Source: Luscinia megarhynchos (taxonomy: Eukaryota; Chordata; Aves; Passeriformes; Turdidae). From it: 64,000 bases of DNA. The DNA is taken from contig CM067576.1 in the NCBI GenBank assembly GCA_034336665.1, positions 15,119,385-15,183,384 of the forward strand, given 5' to 3'. The stretch's first letter is position 1. Every line of letters starts with the position of its first letter. The notes beneath the pieces are model-generated. The model saw nothing but the letters and a program-made list of their open reading frames with translations, ran no database searches and was not told the DNA's origin. Below, one piece after another: positions 38,370 to 50,700 of the stretch. Position numbers and translations under genes: made by a program.

Positions 38370-41300
38370 CAGTGTGGTGAAATTCAGCAAATTCCCTCCC
38401 ATTCTCTCAAGCAGCCATGAAGTGCAACATGCATCACCCAATTTATTTTCTTCTTTTTAATCCCACTCAAAACATACTTTAAAATTAGAAGGTTTTTAAG
38501 ACTGTCGGAAGGACAAACTTTTGCTTCCTCCTTCCCCAACCTTAATTTTAATGTGGTTTTTTTTTCTTAGATAATTTTGGAAATTTAGCTTGATAACTTT
38601 GGCTAATTCCAGTGAAAAATGTAAGCCTTGATTGGTTTTGGAAGGGTGTCTGGATCTCTTTAAGAAAGGTTAAGCATTATTTATTTGCCCTTATTACTAC
38701 CCAAAGCAATGTGATTACTGAAAGGTTTGACATTCAAACTAGTTAAGGATGAGAGAAAGAGACGGGGGAAAATCTTTCTGTGAGGTCCAGACAAAAGGAA
38801 GAAACATAAAAATGGAAAGGACAGACAGATGAAAAGTAAATGTTGTTTCCTTACCCATGCTGTAAGATTTTAAAGTAAATACTACCTGTTCCTCTGGCAT
38901 AACATGCTTCCCTGTCTTTTAACTGCAGTTCAGCTGTCCATCACCTAGGTTTTCCCATTTCAGATTGCTTACAGGAAAGTGATATGAGATAATAGCTCCT
39001 GGTGTTGATGAAAGGAAAGATGTCCAGCATCCAAATCCTTACATTTTCCTTAGATGTGTATTTTATATTTGACAATACTTGAAAACAAATACCAAATCCT
39101 GCTCCCTTTACTCTTCCCAAAGGATTTCTGAAAGTGTTAAGAATCCATTTCCATTTACTGTGCACACCCTGAGAAATACTTGAGCAGTTTTATCAGTGGA
39201 GGAGAGGAGGGAAGAACTTTCTCCTTTAAAAACTGAGATAATAAAACAAATCTGTTCCCCGGTAAATGAAAATGCTTTGCCTCGATTTTGCAAGCACTCA
39301 TGCATATTGTTGAAATAGAATACACTTTATACAAAGTCTGTGCACTGCTGAGAAGAGAGCTGGCTTTGCTCATTTCTGCAAGAATTAAAGTAACTTATTT
39401 AATTCTAATGAAACAAAATGATATGGACATTGGAAAATATAAAAAGTCAAACTGTAATGCCCCTGCAGCATTCTTTAGCAGAGGCAGAATGCCTCTTGCT
39501 AGATTCTGTGTTTGAGACCCAGCTCTGAAAGAGGATGACAATTGTGTGCAAGCACTGACACTTTGCTATGAGGAATTGAATTAGGATTACCATAACTTCA
39601 ATTCACATACTGTGAATTTGGAAAGAAGTTCTGGGATTTCCAAAACATTTGTTTGATAGATAGTAAGCCTACTATCAGATTGGGATTTGCCTCAGATTTG
39701 CATCCCATGTGGCCTCCCCCTTCTTCTCTCCTAGACACTTTGCCTCCACTGTTGTTGAATTAGATGCTAATTATCACATTAATAGTATTGCTACACCTGT
39801 GCCTTAATTATATCATTAATTGATAACTGTAAAGTATTATGTAACTAGAGCATATTGTAACTGTTATTTTGAAGGAACAAGTGACAGAATGGGAGAATGT
39901 TAAGTGAAACTCTCATCATGTTAATATCTTCAATAATTTCTCATATCATCAAAGGCTTGTAAGAAATTAGGATATAGAAATGAAGTCTTCAGGTCTTGAA
40001 AAGCAAGAGGTTAACCTAAATTTTCATTAATTAAAAGATGTGCAGATGACTGCACTGAATAGACATGCTAAATATGTGTTTTGGAGAAGAGCACCTTTAA
40101 TCTGCTCATAATTCCCATACTTTGTGCAGGTTGTTAGGTATCAGTCCCTGGCAGCCATGAACAGTCTACCTGCAAGGACCCTATGAAATAATGGAGTAAC
40201 AGATACATCAGAAATAAGGAGCGCCTTTGTAGACAGCTGGGGCCTAATTAATTTGCAGCACAGCTGAGGAAGGCAGAGCCCTTGGCCATGCAGGTATCAC
40301 TGGATTTTGTTACTGCACCAATTATGATAAAGCATTGCCAGCACAAACAGCAGAAAGGCATTTGCTGTACACTTGGAGAAAAGGGTTGCTAGTTATTAGT
40401 CTGCTGGAAAAGTGTATTGTGATCCTTTATATTTTTTTTTCTTTATTTTAAATTCTTACTTTAGACAAACAGGAGATTTTCTGTTTTGACTTTTTCCCAT
40501 CTAATTTCTTTTCTAATTTCCAGACCAATAAACTGACCTCCCCACTGTTCTGTCTGATCCCAGATAAGTGAGATCTTCAACATGATGTTCCTATAAGGCA
40601 AATAGACCAACATTCCTTATCTCATTGGAACCAGCTCCTTTTCTGACTGCTATGGTTCATTATGGTTAGTCCATTATAAATTACATGGTGTCTCCAGGGA
40701 CCTGTTCTATACTTGAAATATCACAAGACAGCTGCTGTGCATAATGCTTCAGAGAGCTGCTAAATTTATACCCACTAAAAATGTGCTTTATGTTGCAGAG
40801 TGACCCACTTTAACTTTGATGCATAAATGGGTTGGTTTTCCTCTTCTTGTAAGTGTTATCTGTTATCTTCTGTTTGTCCACACACTTAACTTGCTAAGAA
40901 AAGGCCTTAGAAAAGCTGTTATTTGTGCTTGGTGTATTGTGTGATTATCATTATTTTATAAAACTTGGACATACTTTCAAATTCCCCTAGAGACAAAGCA
41001 TGCAATGGGCAAATTTTTTTTCTGCCAGCCCATGTAAATTCTATCAGACTACATAAACAGACAACAGTGGCAGATTGGCTCCTGGAGCTTATGGTTTCCT
41101 CTGCTCCTAAGCTGTTTACACAGCAAATAGAAATGACTATATGTTAGGGTAATACAAGTTATGCTAATATATAGATAATGGCAGTTTACTTGTATAGTTT
41201 TCAAATGTGCCCTATCAGACAATTTTTAAAGCTTATTACCTTTTTTGTTTATGAGAATAAGAATACTTCAAATTCCACTTTGTTTTTGACATAAAAAAAT

Positions 41301-41705
41301 CCCAAAAATAACTCTGATTCCATGTTAAATTTTCACCCTCTTAGAGGGGAGAAAGGGAGCAGACCTATGCTTAAAATGCCTTTAGGACACTATGTACTAT
41401 AAATCATTATCTACAAGAAGTATGTCCCCAGGAATTCTTCCATAAAGCTTACTTATAATAAAAAAAATATACAGTAAGACATTTATGCTATTATTTGATA
41501 TGGCTTCTTGACAGGGTTAAATAGCTGATAATATATTTCACTCCACAGAAATTTATAGTAGTTTATAAAACAGTGAACATAGGGAAGAAAATTTTCTGGT
41601 TTGATTTTTTTCTAAATCAACTTAAGATGTCAAAAATGGTCATGAGCAATTTTATTCCTTTCAGGCCAGAAATATCTCTTTGATTGTAAATGATTTCACA
41701 CAATC

Positions 41706-41770
41706 TAAGAAGTTGGACTAGATGATTGCTGCAGGTCCATTCTAACTATATTATTCTATTCTGTTCAATT
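41706..41770 (+). mobile_element. CR1 LINE terminal fragment
   Basis: AGTTGGACTAGATGATTGCT, then GCAGGTCCATTCTAACTATA and a TTATTCTATTCTG end, corresponds to the last 60 or so bases of a CR1 (the 'tagatgat...ggtcccttccaacc...attctatgattct' end). Only the extreme 3' end is present. Confidence 0.7.
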
Positions 41771-43276
41771 CAATTCCTTTTTGTCCTGAGAAAATGGCAC
41801 TGCATCCACTGGTCCTAAAAACTGTGGAACTGATGTACTGTGATAATGAACTCTTCTGGGCCATAAACTCAGCTTCCACTCTTGGACAGTGTCTTAGGTT
41901 ACAGTGTAAGATGTCACCAAAAGTATTTGTTCTATCACCACCTTCATAAGTTGTTTTTAAAACAGATGGGGCAGTGTTCCTTATCTCCTCCATGACTCAT
42001 CCCTGGTAACTCCCTCCAGGGAGCATCTGCACTAATGGGCCTTTTCTTCTTCTCTTGAAGTCCTTATCAAGAGAATAACAATATCTCATTTTAAAACAGA
42101 AGAGAATTGTGGAGTTACCTAAGGAAGCCAGGGGAAGGACTCCTCACTGTCTCTGAATGCTCCTGCTGTTTCCCTATTCAAAGAAGAGACTATAATATAT
42201 CTCAATATTTTAATTTAAAATTTCAAACTCAAAATGGTTATCCTGGTCTTTTTACAACATTAACACATAATATCTTCTGATTTTTAAAACAGATTTAAAT
42301 TAGTTGTGTTTGTCGCCAGCAATGCACAGGAAAAGTTGCATTCAATTGAATTTAAAACACATTTTCAAAGTGTGAGGGCTAAATAAGGTTTGTTCATGTG
42401 AAGATTTGAAGTGGTACTAAAGTACACACTAAGACATTCTCTAATTAATACTGTTCTTGCTCAGGCAAGTTGCTAAACTTGTCCTTCTGTGCTTGCATAA
42501 AACCGCCCCTGTTTATGCAGTGGTGTTTGCAAATTGCTTTTGACTTTAGAGTATTGTAGGGAGAAGATACACACAAGTGAAGGTCAAAGAAACATACATA
42601 CATATCACCATTTCAAATGAAGTTAGTGGAAATGTCAGGAGTCTGGGGCAAAAAGTTTGGAGGCTTTAAAATTTGAACCTTTTAGCCTGTGTGGAATCTG
42701 GAAGCTAACAAGCTCTACTTGATCAGCTCAACCTCAGGAAAGTTCATGTATAACCTGGAGGTTCATAAATAATAAAAAAAGTTTTTTAAAGCTGATTTTA
42801 ATGAAGAACCAGAGCGTTCATGGGTTAGCTTTTGAATGGTAAAGGTTAATGTAAACTGCCTGGATTTGTTCTTGTTTGGACTACTCCTGGACAGGAAAAT
42901 AGTTCAACAATCTAATTAGAAGTCTTGTCAGACTTGGAAACACCAGAATTTCTTGACTAGATCCGATGATTCCACAGAAGGTATTTAAAATAGTTCAGAA
43001 GAATATTAAAAAGGACCCTTTTCAGTCCTATAAAAGAGAATGAGAATAGGAATTTTGGGTTCATATTCACACTTTTGCTGAGAGTAATTGTTTACTCCCA
43101 GGTGGTCTGGGAGACCTGGGGACAATCAGTGAGTGCAGGTCTGCAGTGTGACCCTGAAACTGTGACACCAGTTGTATGTTGGGCAGCAAGGCTTGAGGCA
43201 GTAGCTAAAGGGGAAAGTCTCCCTTGGCAGATGATGGCTGTGTTGAAACAACATACAGTGGTCAAAAAGTCCTCTT

Positions 43277-43345
43277 AAAAAACAAAAACAAAACAAAACA
43301 AACACAACTCCCCACCCCCCACCAATAAAAAAAAAAAAAAAAAAA
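43277..43345. repeat. A/C-rich tract with poly-A run
   Basis: AAACAAAACAAAACAAAC units, then CCCCACCCCCCACC, then an A run of about 20. Low complexity, with no evidence that it is a retrotransposed poly(A) tail because no gene-like sequence precedes it. Confidence 0.9.
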
Positions 43346-46300
43346 GGAGTGGTCTGTTCATAAACTATTGCTCCAAAATCAAATTGGTCATTTTGCCCCA
43401 TTTCTCTTTTTCATTTCATTGATAAAAGTATAGAAAATTCAGTGCAACTGGGATTACTTCAAGTTTAATACAAGCATCTTAATTAAGCTCATTATTCATA
43501 CAAGTACTTCCTAACATTATGGGTATGGTTTGTATTTACAGTTTCACATTACTGTGGCAAAAGAGGAATAATTGACAGAAAACTTTTATTTTTCACTAGA
43601 CTATCTCTACTCAATTTTGAATTGAACATCCTCCCAATAATAAGAAAATGAATTACCTAGAAAAATTTATATTATTTGAAGAAATAGGCTACATTTAAGG
43701 AAAAACTCTGAGCTCAAGCATTTAGTTCCATTACTTGAAACAAAAGCTTACTTATCTGCAAAAGTGTGAATCAGATCCTTAAGCACTGTGCATTTTCTGG
43801 GGATTTAGGCTTTAAATTTCAAGCTAGTTTTTTCTCACACAAGCAACATATTGCTTTGTGGTTTGCTCTTGTTTTGGCAGGAGCTGCGTGAAAGAATCAA
43901 TTTTTACTTGATTTTTCAGGCAGCTGCTGTCCTCCATCTTAATAACTGCTGTCTTAGCTACCTCTCATCTGTCAATATATTATCACAGACTTGCCACTTT
44001 TTAAGGATAGTAAGGGAAAAGTTGTATTTTTCCCAATTTTCATTCCATTAATTCATATATATACTTTTTGAATCCATATAAACAGGATTAATGCCATCTA
44101 TTAGCAACAATCTCCATAGTTCAGTTTATGTGAAGTTGCTTCTAATTTCGGTTTGAATTTGTATCCTAGTCTAGTTACAACAGAGAGTAAATATTGCATT
44201 TAAGCTTTCTCATAAGATTCATAATTTTATAGATCTCTGTTGTATCTCCCTTTATTTTCTCTCTTTACCTGACTAATCATGTCCCTAAAGCCTTAAAACA
44301 TGAGAAAAAAAGATCTCTGACTCTTGGCTGTACACTCAGCATATGGTTGTGTTAGAATTGTTAATTCAATGATACTACTTAACAGAAGTATCATAAACAA
44401 TGTCAGTTATAGGACCACTATTATTTGGGAAGCTGAAAACAAAAAGCAAATAACCTTATCCTAGACAAAACATTTTAGCTGCATCCTTATTTTCATTAGC
44501 TTTAAAGTATTTGCTTTAGAAAATTATTTTGTCATTTGTGGTGGTCTGAGCCACTCTGCATATGAAATTGTGGGACACAAATATGCACTGAAGAGATCTT
44601 TGAGACTGTGGTCACATGAATATCCTGGTGATTAGGAGAGAGGAGGCTGAATGGTCAGGTGGCTCAGTCCAGGGGTGTTGTGCCAGCTGGGGTGTCAATT
44701 TTTATTCATTAAGGGAGAAACTTTTAATGCTTTAAACTAATCTCTTGCCACTATTTTTTGAAAACTTGTCTCCTAAAAGTGACACCAGTTCAGTTGTACT
44801 TCAGTGCGTGACAGCAGAAAAACTAGTTACTTTTACTTACTAATAGTCATAGGGGTTATGATAATAATGGAGTGGTGGATGAAAAATGGACATGACAGCA
44901 ACTACATTTTCCTCCCCTTAAACTTATCCAATGAGGGAGATAAAACATACACTGTAAGTGGGAAGAAATCCAAAGGGAATTAAGGGGCAACAGAGCTGCT
45001 AAAATACAAAAATTCATTTTACTGGAGAGATGAGAGAAGAGATGTGGTGTGGGCCTGACGTGCAAGTATCAGAAGAGGTGAGGCCATGGAGAATCTTATT
45101 AAGACTCTGTGGATATTTCCTTGGAATTTCCCTTCTTTACCACTGTAATAGCTGCTCCCACTGCCCACTGGTGTTCTCTGGACTTTACTTGATACTCTTT
45201 TTAATTCCTTAAAGATGCCACCTGTGCTCCTTGTCTGGGGTTTAGAAGGATGTTTGGAAATAACAGGTCTTGGTTTGGACTAAATGGAGCAGTGTGCTCC
45301 TCTGCAAATCAATGCTTGCCTGGAGCTGACTGGGCTTGGGCACCCTGCAGCCTCAGGGAAAGGTTTAACCACAGTTTAGACCATTTGCCCATTTATTCTG
45401 GTTTGGAGAAGAGCTATATTCCACAGGACTGTGCATGGATTTTGTCTGTGACAATGTGAGTCCTCTGGGCCGTAGGAAAAGCCTTCAGAAAAGGCAGGGA
45501 AGCCTGTCTGAAACATGGATGCTGTTGAAGTTAGAGGTGTTTGACATTTGTTCTTTATTCTGAACTGAAACAAATTAAGACCATGCAAATTAAGTTTGTG
45601 AAAACATCAGAGAGCAACATTGGGCTGGCTGCTGGGAGCCCAAAGTTTGAGAGGTTCTTCTTCCTGACCCATTAACATCGTGGGCAATGTTCCAAATCAC
45701 CCTTCATTAGTTTGATGCATATTTAAAGAAGTATGGGAAATGGCACAGAATACCAATACCCCAGTGATTAGGACTTCAACCAAAGGTACAAGAGAGATGG
45801 ATATTTGTTCCTGTTTTGTGTAAATCCTTGGTCTGACTACAAGCCTCTATTATTCCATCTCTGAAAAACACTTCTTAATTGTTTTTCTGTGCAAAAATTT
45901 TTCACAGGAACCTTATATATTAGAAACATTCCTTTTGTAAATTTATCCATGTATTCTAACATTGAAGAGCCATAAATCTTTCTGAGAATGCTTTGGAACA
46001 CTTCACAGACAAACACTGACAAAATTCTGTAATGAAACTGTATTTGAAATAGGTTTAATCACGTTGTACTTCATCTCAAACAAAATCCAGTATCTTGCAC
46101 ATTGAGGTAACAAATCATTACCTCAATCTGCACCATGGCAAAAGATAAATGGAAGTTTGTTACACATTCTGTGCAAAAAGAATTACTCCCTCAGATGTAT
46201 GGCAAACATATTTTAAAAAATTCACAGAAAACCTGATGTGCCTGTAAATGAATGCCTGAAAAACAAAAATAATTGTCTCAATTCAGTCCCATAGACTCTA

Positions 46301-46739
46301 GACATAACTGAATCCTCTGAGAAATCAAATGTACAAACTGACTTTTAAAAAGCTAGGTGTTTTTCCTAGAATCAAGTCCACAATATGCAAGAAGCAGCAC
46401 TATTTATGTATTTAAATGCAAAGTGACAGAGAGTGACTGTGATCCTATCAGATAACAAAAAAGTGTTTTTAAAAATCAGGCATCTTTTTTTTCCCAACCT
46501 TTTCTTTGTCTAAAGTATTTATTGGAATTTATCCCTTCCTGACTAAATGGGCTCGTCTTGAAGAAAGTTGTTATTTGGTGTTGGGAGACTGAAACATTAT
46601 AATTTATGACCCAAACCCCTTCATGAAGCACCTTTGCCTATTACAGCAAAACTGCATTACAAAAGCTGCAGAGAACACCCTGAATAGGCTTCTAGACTGT
46701 GACCCTGAACTGCTCATTGATGGAGATGAGATGAACTGA

Positions 46740-47245
46740 GGGTTGGAGGAAGAATAACACATTCACAGAGGGACCAAGCTCAGCACCTACAGGGTGGAGA
46801 CTGCAGCCCCAGGTTACCAGCTGCCAGGCTCACAGAGACCCTCACCCCAAAGGGTGGGGGAGGCAGTGAACACCCACCCTCCACTGTGCAGACCAGCTCA
46901 GCTGAGGGCCCCTCCACCCGGGGAAAAGCTGCAGCCATGTGAAGGACAGCAGGGGGGGTGTCATGGCCCATCAAAGGTCCCCCAAAGGGTCCCTCAACAG
47001 AGGTGATGCAGAAGACCCTCAGTGCTGCAAGGGACAGTGACAAACTGCCCCCCTGCCAGGGAGGCACCTGGGCATTCCCACCTGCCCAAAGTGTACACGA
47101 ACCCACTGAGCTCTGCTGTGGCAGGGGACCCTCAGCACCAGGAAGGCCAAACAGGGGAACAAGGAGACATCCCTGGGACCCTGGGATGGGCAATATGCTC
47201 CCATCTCACCCCTGCCCCTCTGTCCCCCCTGTTACAGGTGGGTGA
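46740..47245. other. GC-rich block of unknown origin, next to a candidate LTR
   Basis: About 500 bp of clearly GC-rich sequence in AT-rich surroundings, ending exactly where the candidate LTR starts. Overlapping open frames exist on both strands (46780-47193 on -; 46794-47006, 46958-47245 and 47022-47270 on +), rich in Pro, Gly and Gln. I recognise no domain, zinc knuckle or protease motif. It may be the internal part of the LTR element, perhaps degenerate gag or non-coding leader, but this is only inferred from position. It is too distinct in composition to be ordinary flank. Confidence 0.4.
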
Positions 47246-47747
47246 TGTGATGGCAGACCCTCACAATTAAGAGATGAATATTATGTGTATAGTTATGTTT
47301 TTCCTTAGGTGTATAGTTATGTTATTATGTCTTCCCATAGTCCTCTTTCCCCTTCCCCTCATACAGCCTTGGTAATCAGGGCATTTGGGGAGAGCTGGCT
47401 TGTTACTAGCAGGCATCATGGCATAATGACTCCTAGTCTCCAATCAATATATAAGAAAGTAATATCCACCAATGGACAGCAGAGAAAGAGTTGATTTACA
47501 AGACTTTGGGAGAAGCTAAGAATATAAAAAGCAAATAATCCATTTTGTAAATGAGCACATGGCTGCCAGGCACGGGGGTTTTCAGTGCTGCCCTTTTTCC
47601 TTATTCAGTCTTTTGGTGTATTTTTTGTTAAGATTTAAAAAACCTATGAAATTCTAGAAGTGAGGGTCCTTATCTTCCTTTCCTTCCTTACTTCGTCTTT
47701 GTCTCTTTTTCTATTAAATAAAATAGATCAATTTTTTGCCATCAACA
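47246..47747 (+). mobile_element. Candidate LTR, 502 bp
   Basis: The segment begins TGTGATGGCAG and ends TTTTTTGCCATCAACA, so its ends are TG...CA and nearly inverted (TGT-GATGGCA against TGTTGATGGCA), the hallmark of a retroviral LTR. Inside are a TATA-like TATATAAGAAAG at about 47446 and a polyadenylation-like ATTAAATAAAATAG at about 47713. Near the start a unit GTGTATAGTTATGTT occurs twice (about 47285 and 47310). The distance from AATAAA to the 3' end is short for R plus U5. The base before the start does not repeat the bases after the end, so it is not a simple solo LTR with target duplication; it could be the 3' LTR of a truncated element. Confidence 0.5.
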
Positions 47748-50700
47748 TCTAACCTCATTTGGTTTTAATCATTATTTTTTGAGTATATTTCAAACCTTTT
47801 TGGGGTTGATCCTTTCATTAGCAGAGACTTAGTTTCCTCTGCTCTTCTGTGTTTAAATCGGATTGTAACAGGAATGCTGTAAGGAAATCAGTACAGAGTT
47901 CAAATTAAATTGGCAGTTTCTCATTTAGCTCCTATTTGGAGATGGGAAATTAAATATCAGTGTATAGAGACTTCAGAGATACTCTCTTGATTTGGTTTAT
48001 CTTACATGAATTTTTGCAGTCTGCAGAACATAATTTTTTCATTCAAACAGCAGAATGGAAGACATTAGGAGCTACATAGAGAAGGTAGGATAAAATACTT
48101 CTCTAGACATAGATTTTCAAATCACTGCAAATGGACAGATGCAATCACCTCAGTACCAGACAGGACAGGGCACAAATGTCCCACATTTCAGAACCCATGG
48201 ATCAGGCTGTAGTAGTGCTCCTCACACACTGACTCTGAGGGACAACGGCTCAGCAAAACCTGGAACCCTGATTTTGTAGTAGCCTACTTTATTTAGGTAG
48301 GAATTTATAATATGGAATGCTGAACTCCCCCTGGGTTTTTATTGGTTTTGCATGGTGCCTACTGAAATAGGCTACAAGGTGTGAGCCTAATATTCTATGC
48401 ATTGGATGCCCATTTCCACATGTGTTTAATATTTCCCTTTTTTTTTTTTATTTTGGCATCAATGGTAACATATTTAATAAACTCTAGGCACAGAAGCAAG
48501 GTTTTTGCTTAGGAAAAGCATATACATTATTAATACATTATTGTCTTAATAAGTAATTATTCTACAAGATATAAATTTAGATATTAAATCACAACGGTAA
48601 ACTTTTGTACATAACCATGATATAACCAAGATTTTTTCTCTCATCTAAACTAAGGAAGTAGTCAGACTGAAGCATTTAAATTCATAGTACAGCAATGCTG
48701 ACAGGAGAAGAAATATTACATGTGCATTTCTGGATTATGTAGTTGTTGTAAACTTCCTTTAAAAAATTCAAAACAAACAAAAAACCTGCGTGATCCTAAT
48801 TCAGTTTGTTGGTGACTTTGACTTTTGTTGGAATTGTTTAGTTTGGCTTGTTTTTACATATATGTAACTTCCTGTTTTTCATCCAAGTACAGTTTGGAAA
48901 CAATAATTATGTACCAGGAGACCTACAACTTCAAGTCTAGAGCTTTCATGGCATCAATGTGCAAATAATGTTCATCCTAATGGCTACTTGGTGCTTTTGA
49001 ATAGAGTACCTAAACTTCCCAGGGAGAGGAAAGAGTACTGCCAAAACATTTTAAGTGCTGTCTCAACAATGTGGAAGAATTGGCATTTCCCACTGTTGTT
49101 TTTACATTCTTGAAGTACCATAAATGTATGCTGAAGAAGTATTTCAACTACCTGAGAACAGCAGCACAATGCCAGTTCAACTCCTCTGGACTTCCTAATT
49201 AAGACACTATACTGAAGAGTAAATAGTGCTGACCCAGGTAGTCAACAACAAAAGAGAGAGTGCCCTTGCCATTGTTGTTACCCATAGCTACCTCAGATCT
49301 CTCCATCATCTTTTCTAGCATTCCAGGGATATCCTCCTGCCATCTCCCCACAGCCAGGTACTCCAGAGCAGATATACAAACTTCTGTATTTCCAGAGAAC
49401 AGATGATAACCTCTTCCAATTTTCAGATTTCTTGATTTGTCCCTGTATTTAATCCAGGAAATGGGATGAGTATATCATTGCAGTTTAGCAGCAATGTTTG
49501 CATTGACTCAGTAAGTTCCTGAATTCCTGGAAGAGAAGTGTTTTACATGTGTCCTCTGCCATTCGGAGTGTGGGTGGAAGCATGCTTGAACTAAAGGTGT
49601 TAAAATGACACTATTAATGTTTTGCTGATGCTCCTTCTGTAAGAACAAAATAACTTCAACCAGTTAATTTTTTGTCTGCAAAAAAGTAGAAAACTGATTT
49701 ATTACTGTCCTTGAAAAGGCAAGTGTGTGTATGTTTACATACAGATAGAAATCTATATATTTAAACAGACATACGTAAAAGGAGTAGTTCATTGCACTGA
49801 GAAAGAGTGTGATTAAAATGATTTCCCTAGTATCCTTATTTATTTTTCATGTTTTCTTAGAGTTATTCTGTCCTAAGCTACTTAATATAAATGAAGAAAG
49901 CAGAGAGATCATGATGCCTCCTTTTTGCCACCCTAATCACATCCAGCTATGTGAAAAGAAACCTCCAGTGCACACATGTTTATGAACTGTACAGGCTGGT
50001 GAGTCTGCTTTGTCTGTAAAAATAGTGATAGGACACTTAAGGTTGACATTAATCCTCAGTGTTTCCTTTCTCTTTTTCCCTATTACTTAATTTGGGCTAT
50101 TGAAATGACACAATAATGATTCTGATATAAGGACCAGAAAAAGATAAACTGGGGAAAAAAAACAAACAAACCAATCCAAATTACTGGTGCTATAACTAGG
50201 ACATTTCTTCTATTTGTTTCATGTAAAAATTGAATTTCCTTTCTGTAGTCCATGAACAAAAACTCTGCTGAGCAGCTTACATGCCTGTTGTCAAAGAGAA
50301 GTTGGAAGTCCAGGTAAGCAGAAGCCAAGATTTTGGTGTGAAACAATAAATAAACCAAATTTTGCATTCTATACAAAGAGCTCAAATCAGTACTTCTAAA
50401 AGAAGGATCACTGTGTTTTAGCAGTAAGGAAGCTGTTGCTGGTTTAGCAGCAGTATCTCTGAGCCCCTCTGCTGGAGCAGTATTGGAAATGATTCTAAGG
50501 TTTATGGCTTCTTTTTATAATTTTCTTTAGAAATTATGTTTAAAATACTAGTAAGTTATTCCTAACAGATTGTTTCTTAAACTGCATTCTATAGTGTGGC
50601 TTCAGGAATAAATATCCTGACAAACTGGAACAGAGAAAACACCAGTGACAGCCAACTTTCCCTAGCAGGCTAAGTGCCAATTCTCCAGAGCCACACAAGA

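Larger units (their letters stand above)
34926..46739. other. Intergenic, gene-poor stretch downstream of GABRB2
   Basis: No coding exon, RNA gene or large mobile element was recognised. Recognised items are an A/C-rich tract (38204-38369), a regulatory-looking patch (about 40190-40400), a CR1 tail (41706-41770) and a second A/C-rich tract (43277-43345). Open frames above 100 codons (35851-36231 on -, 37336-37653 on +) have no recognisable domains. The layout agrees with the known gene-poor interval between GABRB2 and its neighbour on the 3' side in vertebrates. Confidence 0.7.

Noticed and set aside
38164..38380. Frames in the A/C-rich tract giving Phe/Gly-rich or Lys-rich peptides
   Set aside because: Composition artefacts of low-complexity DNA.
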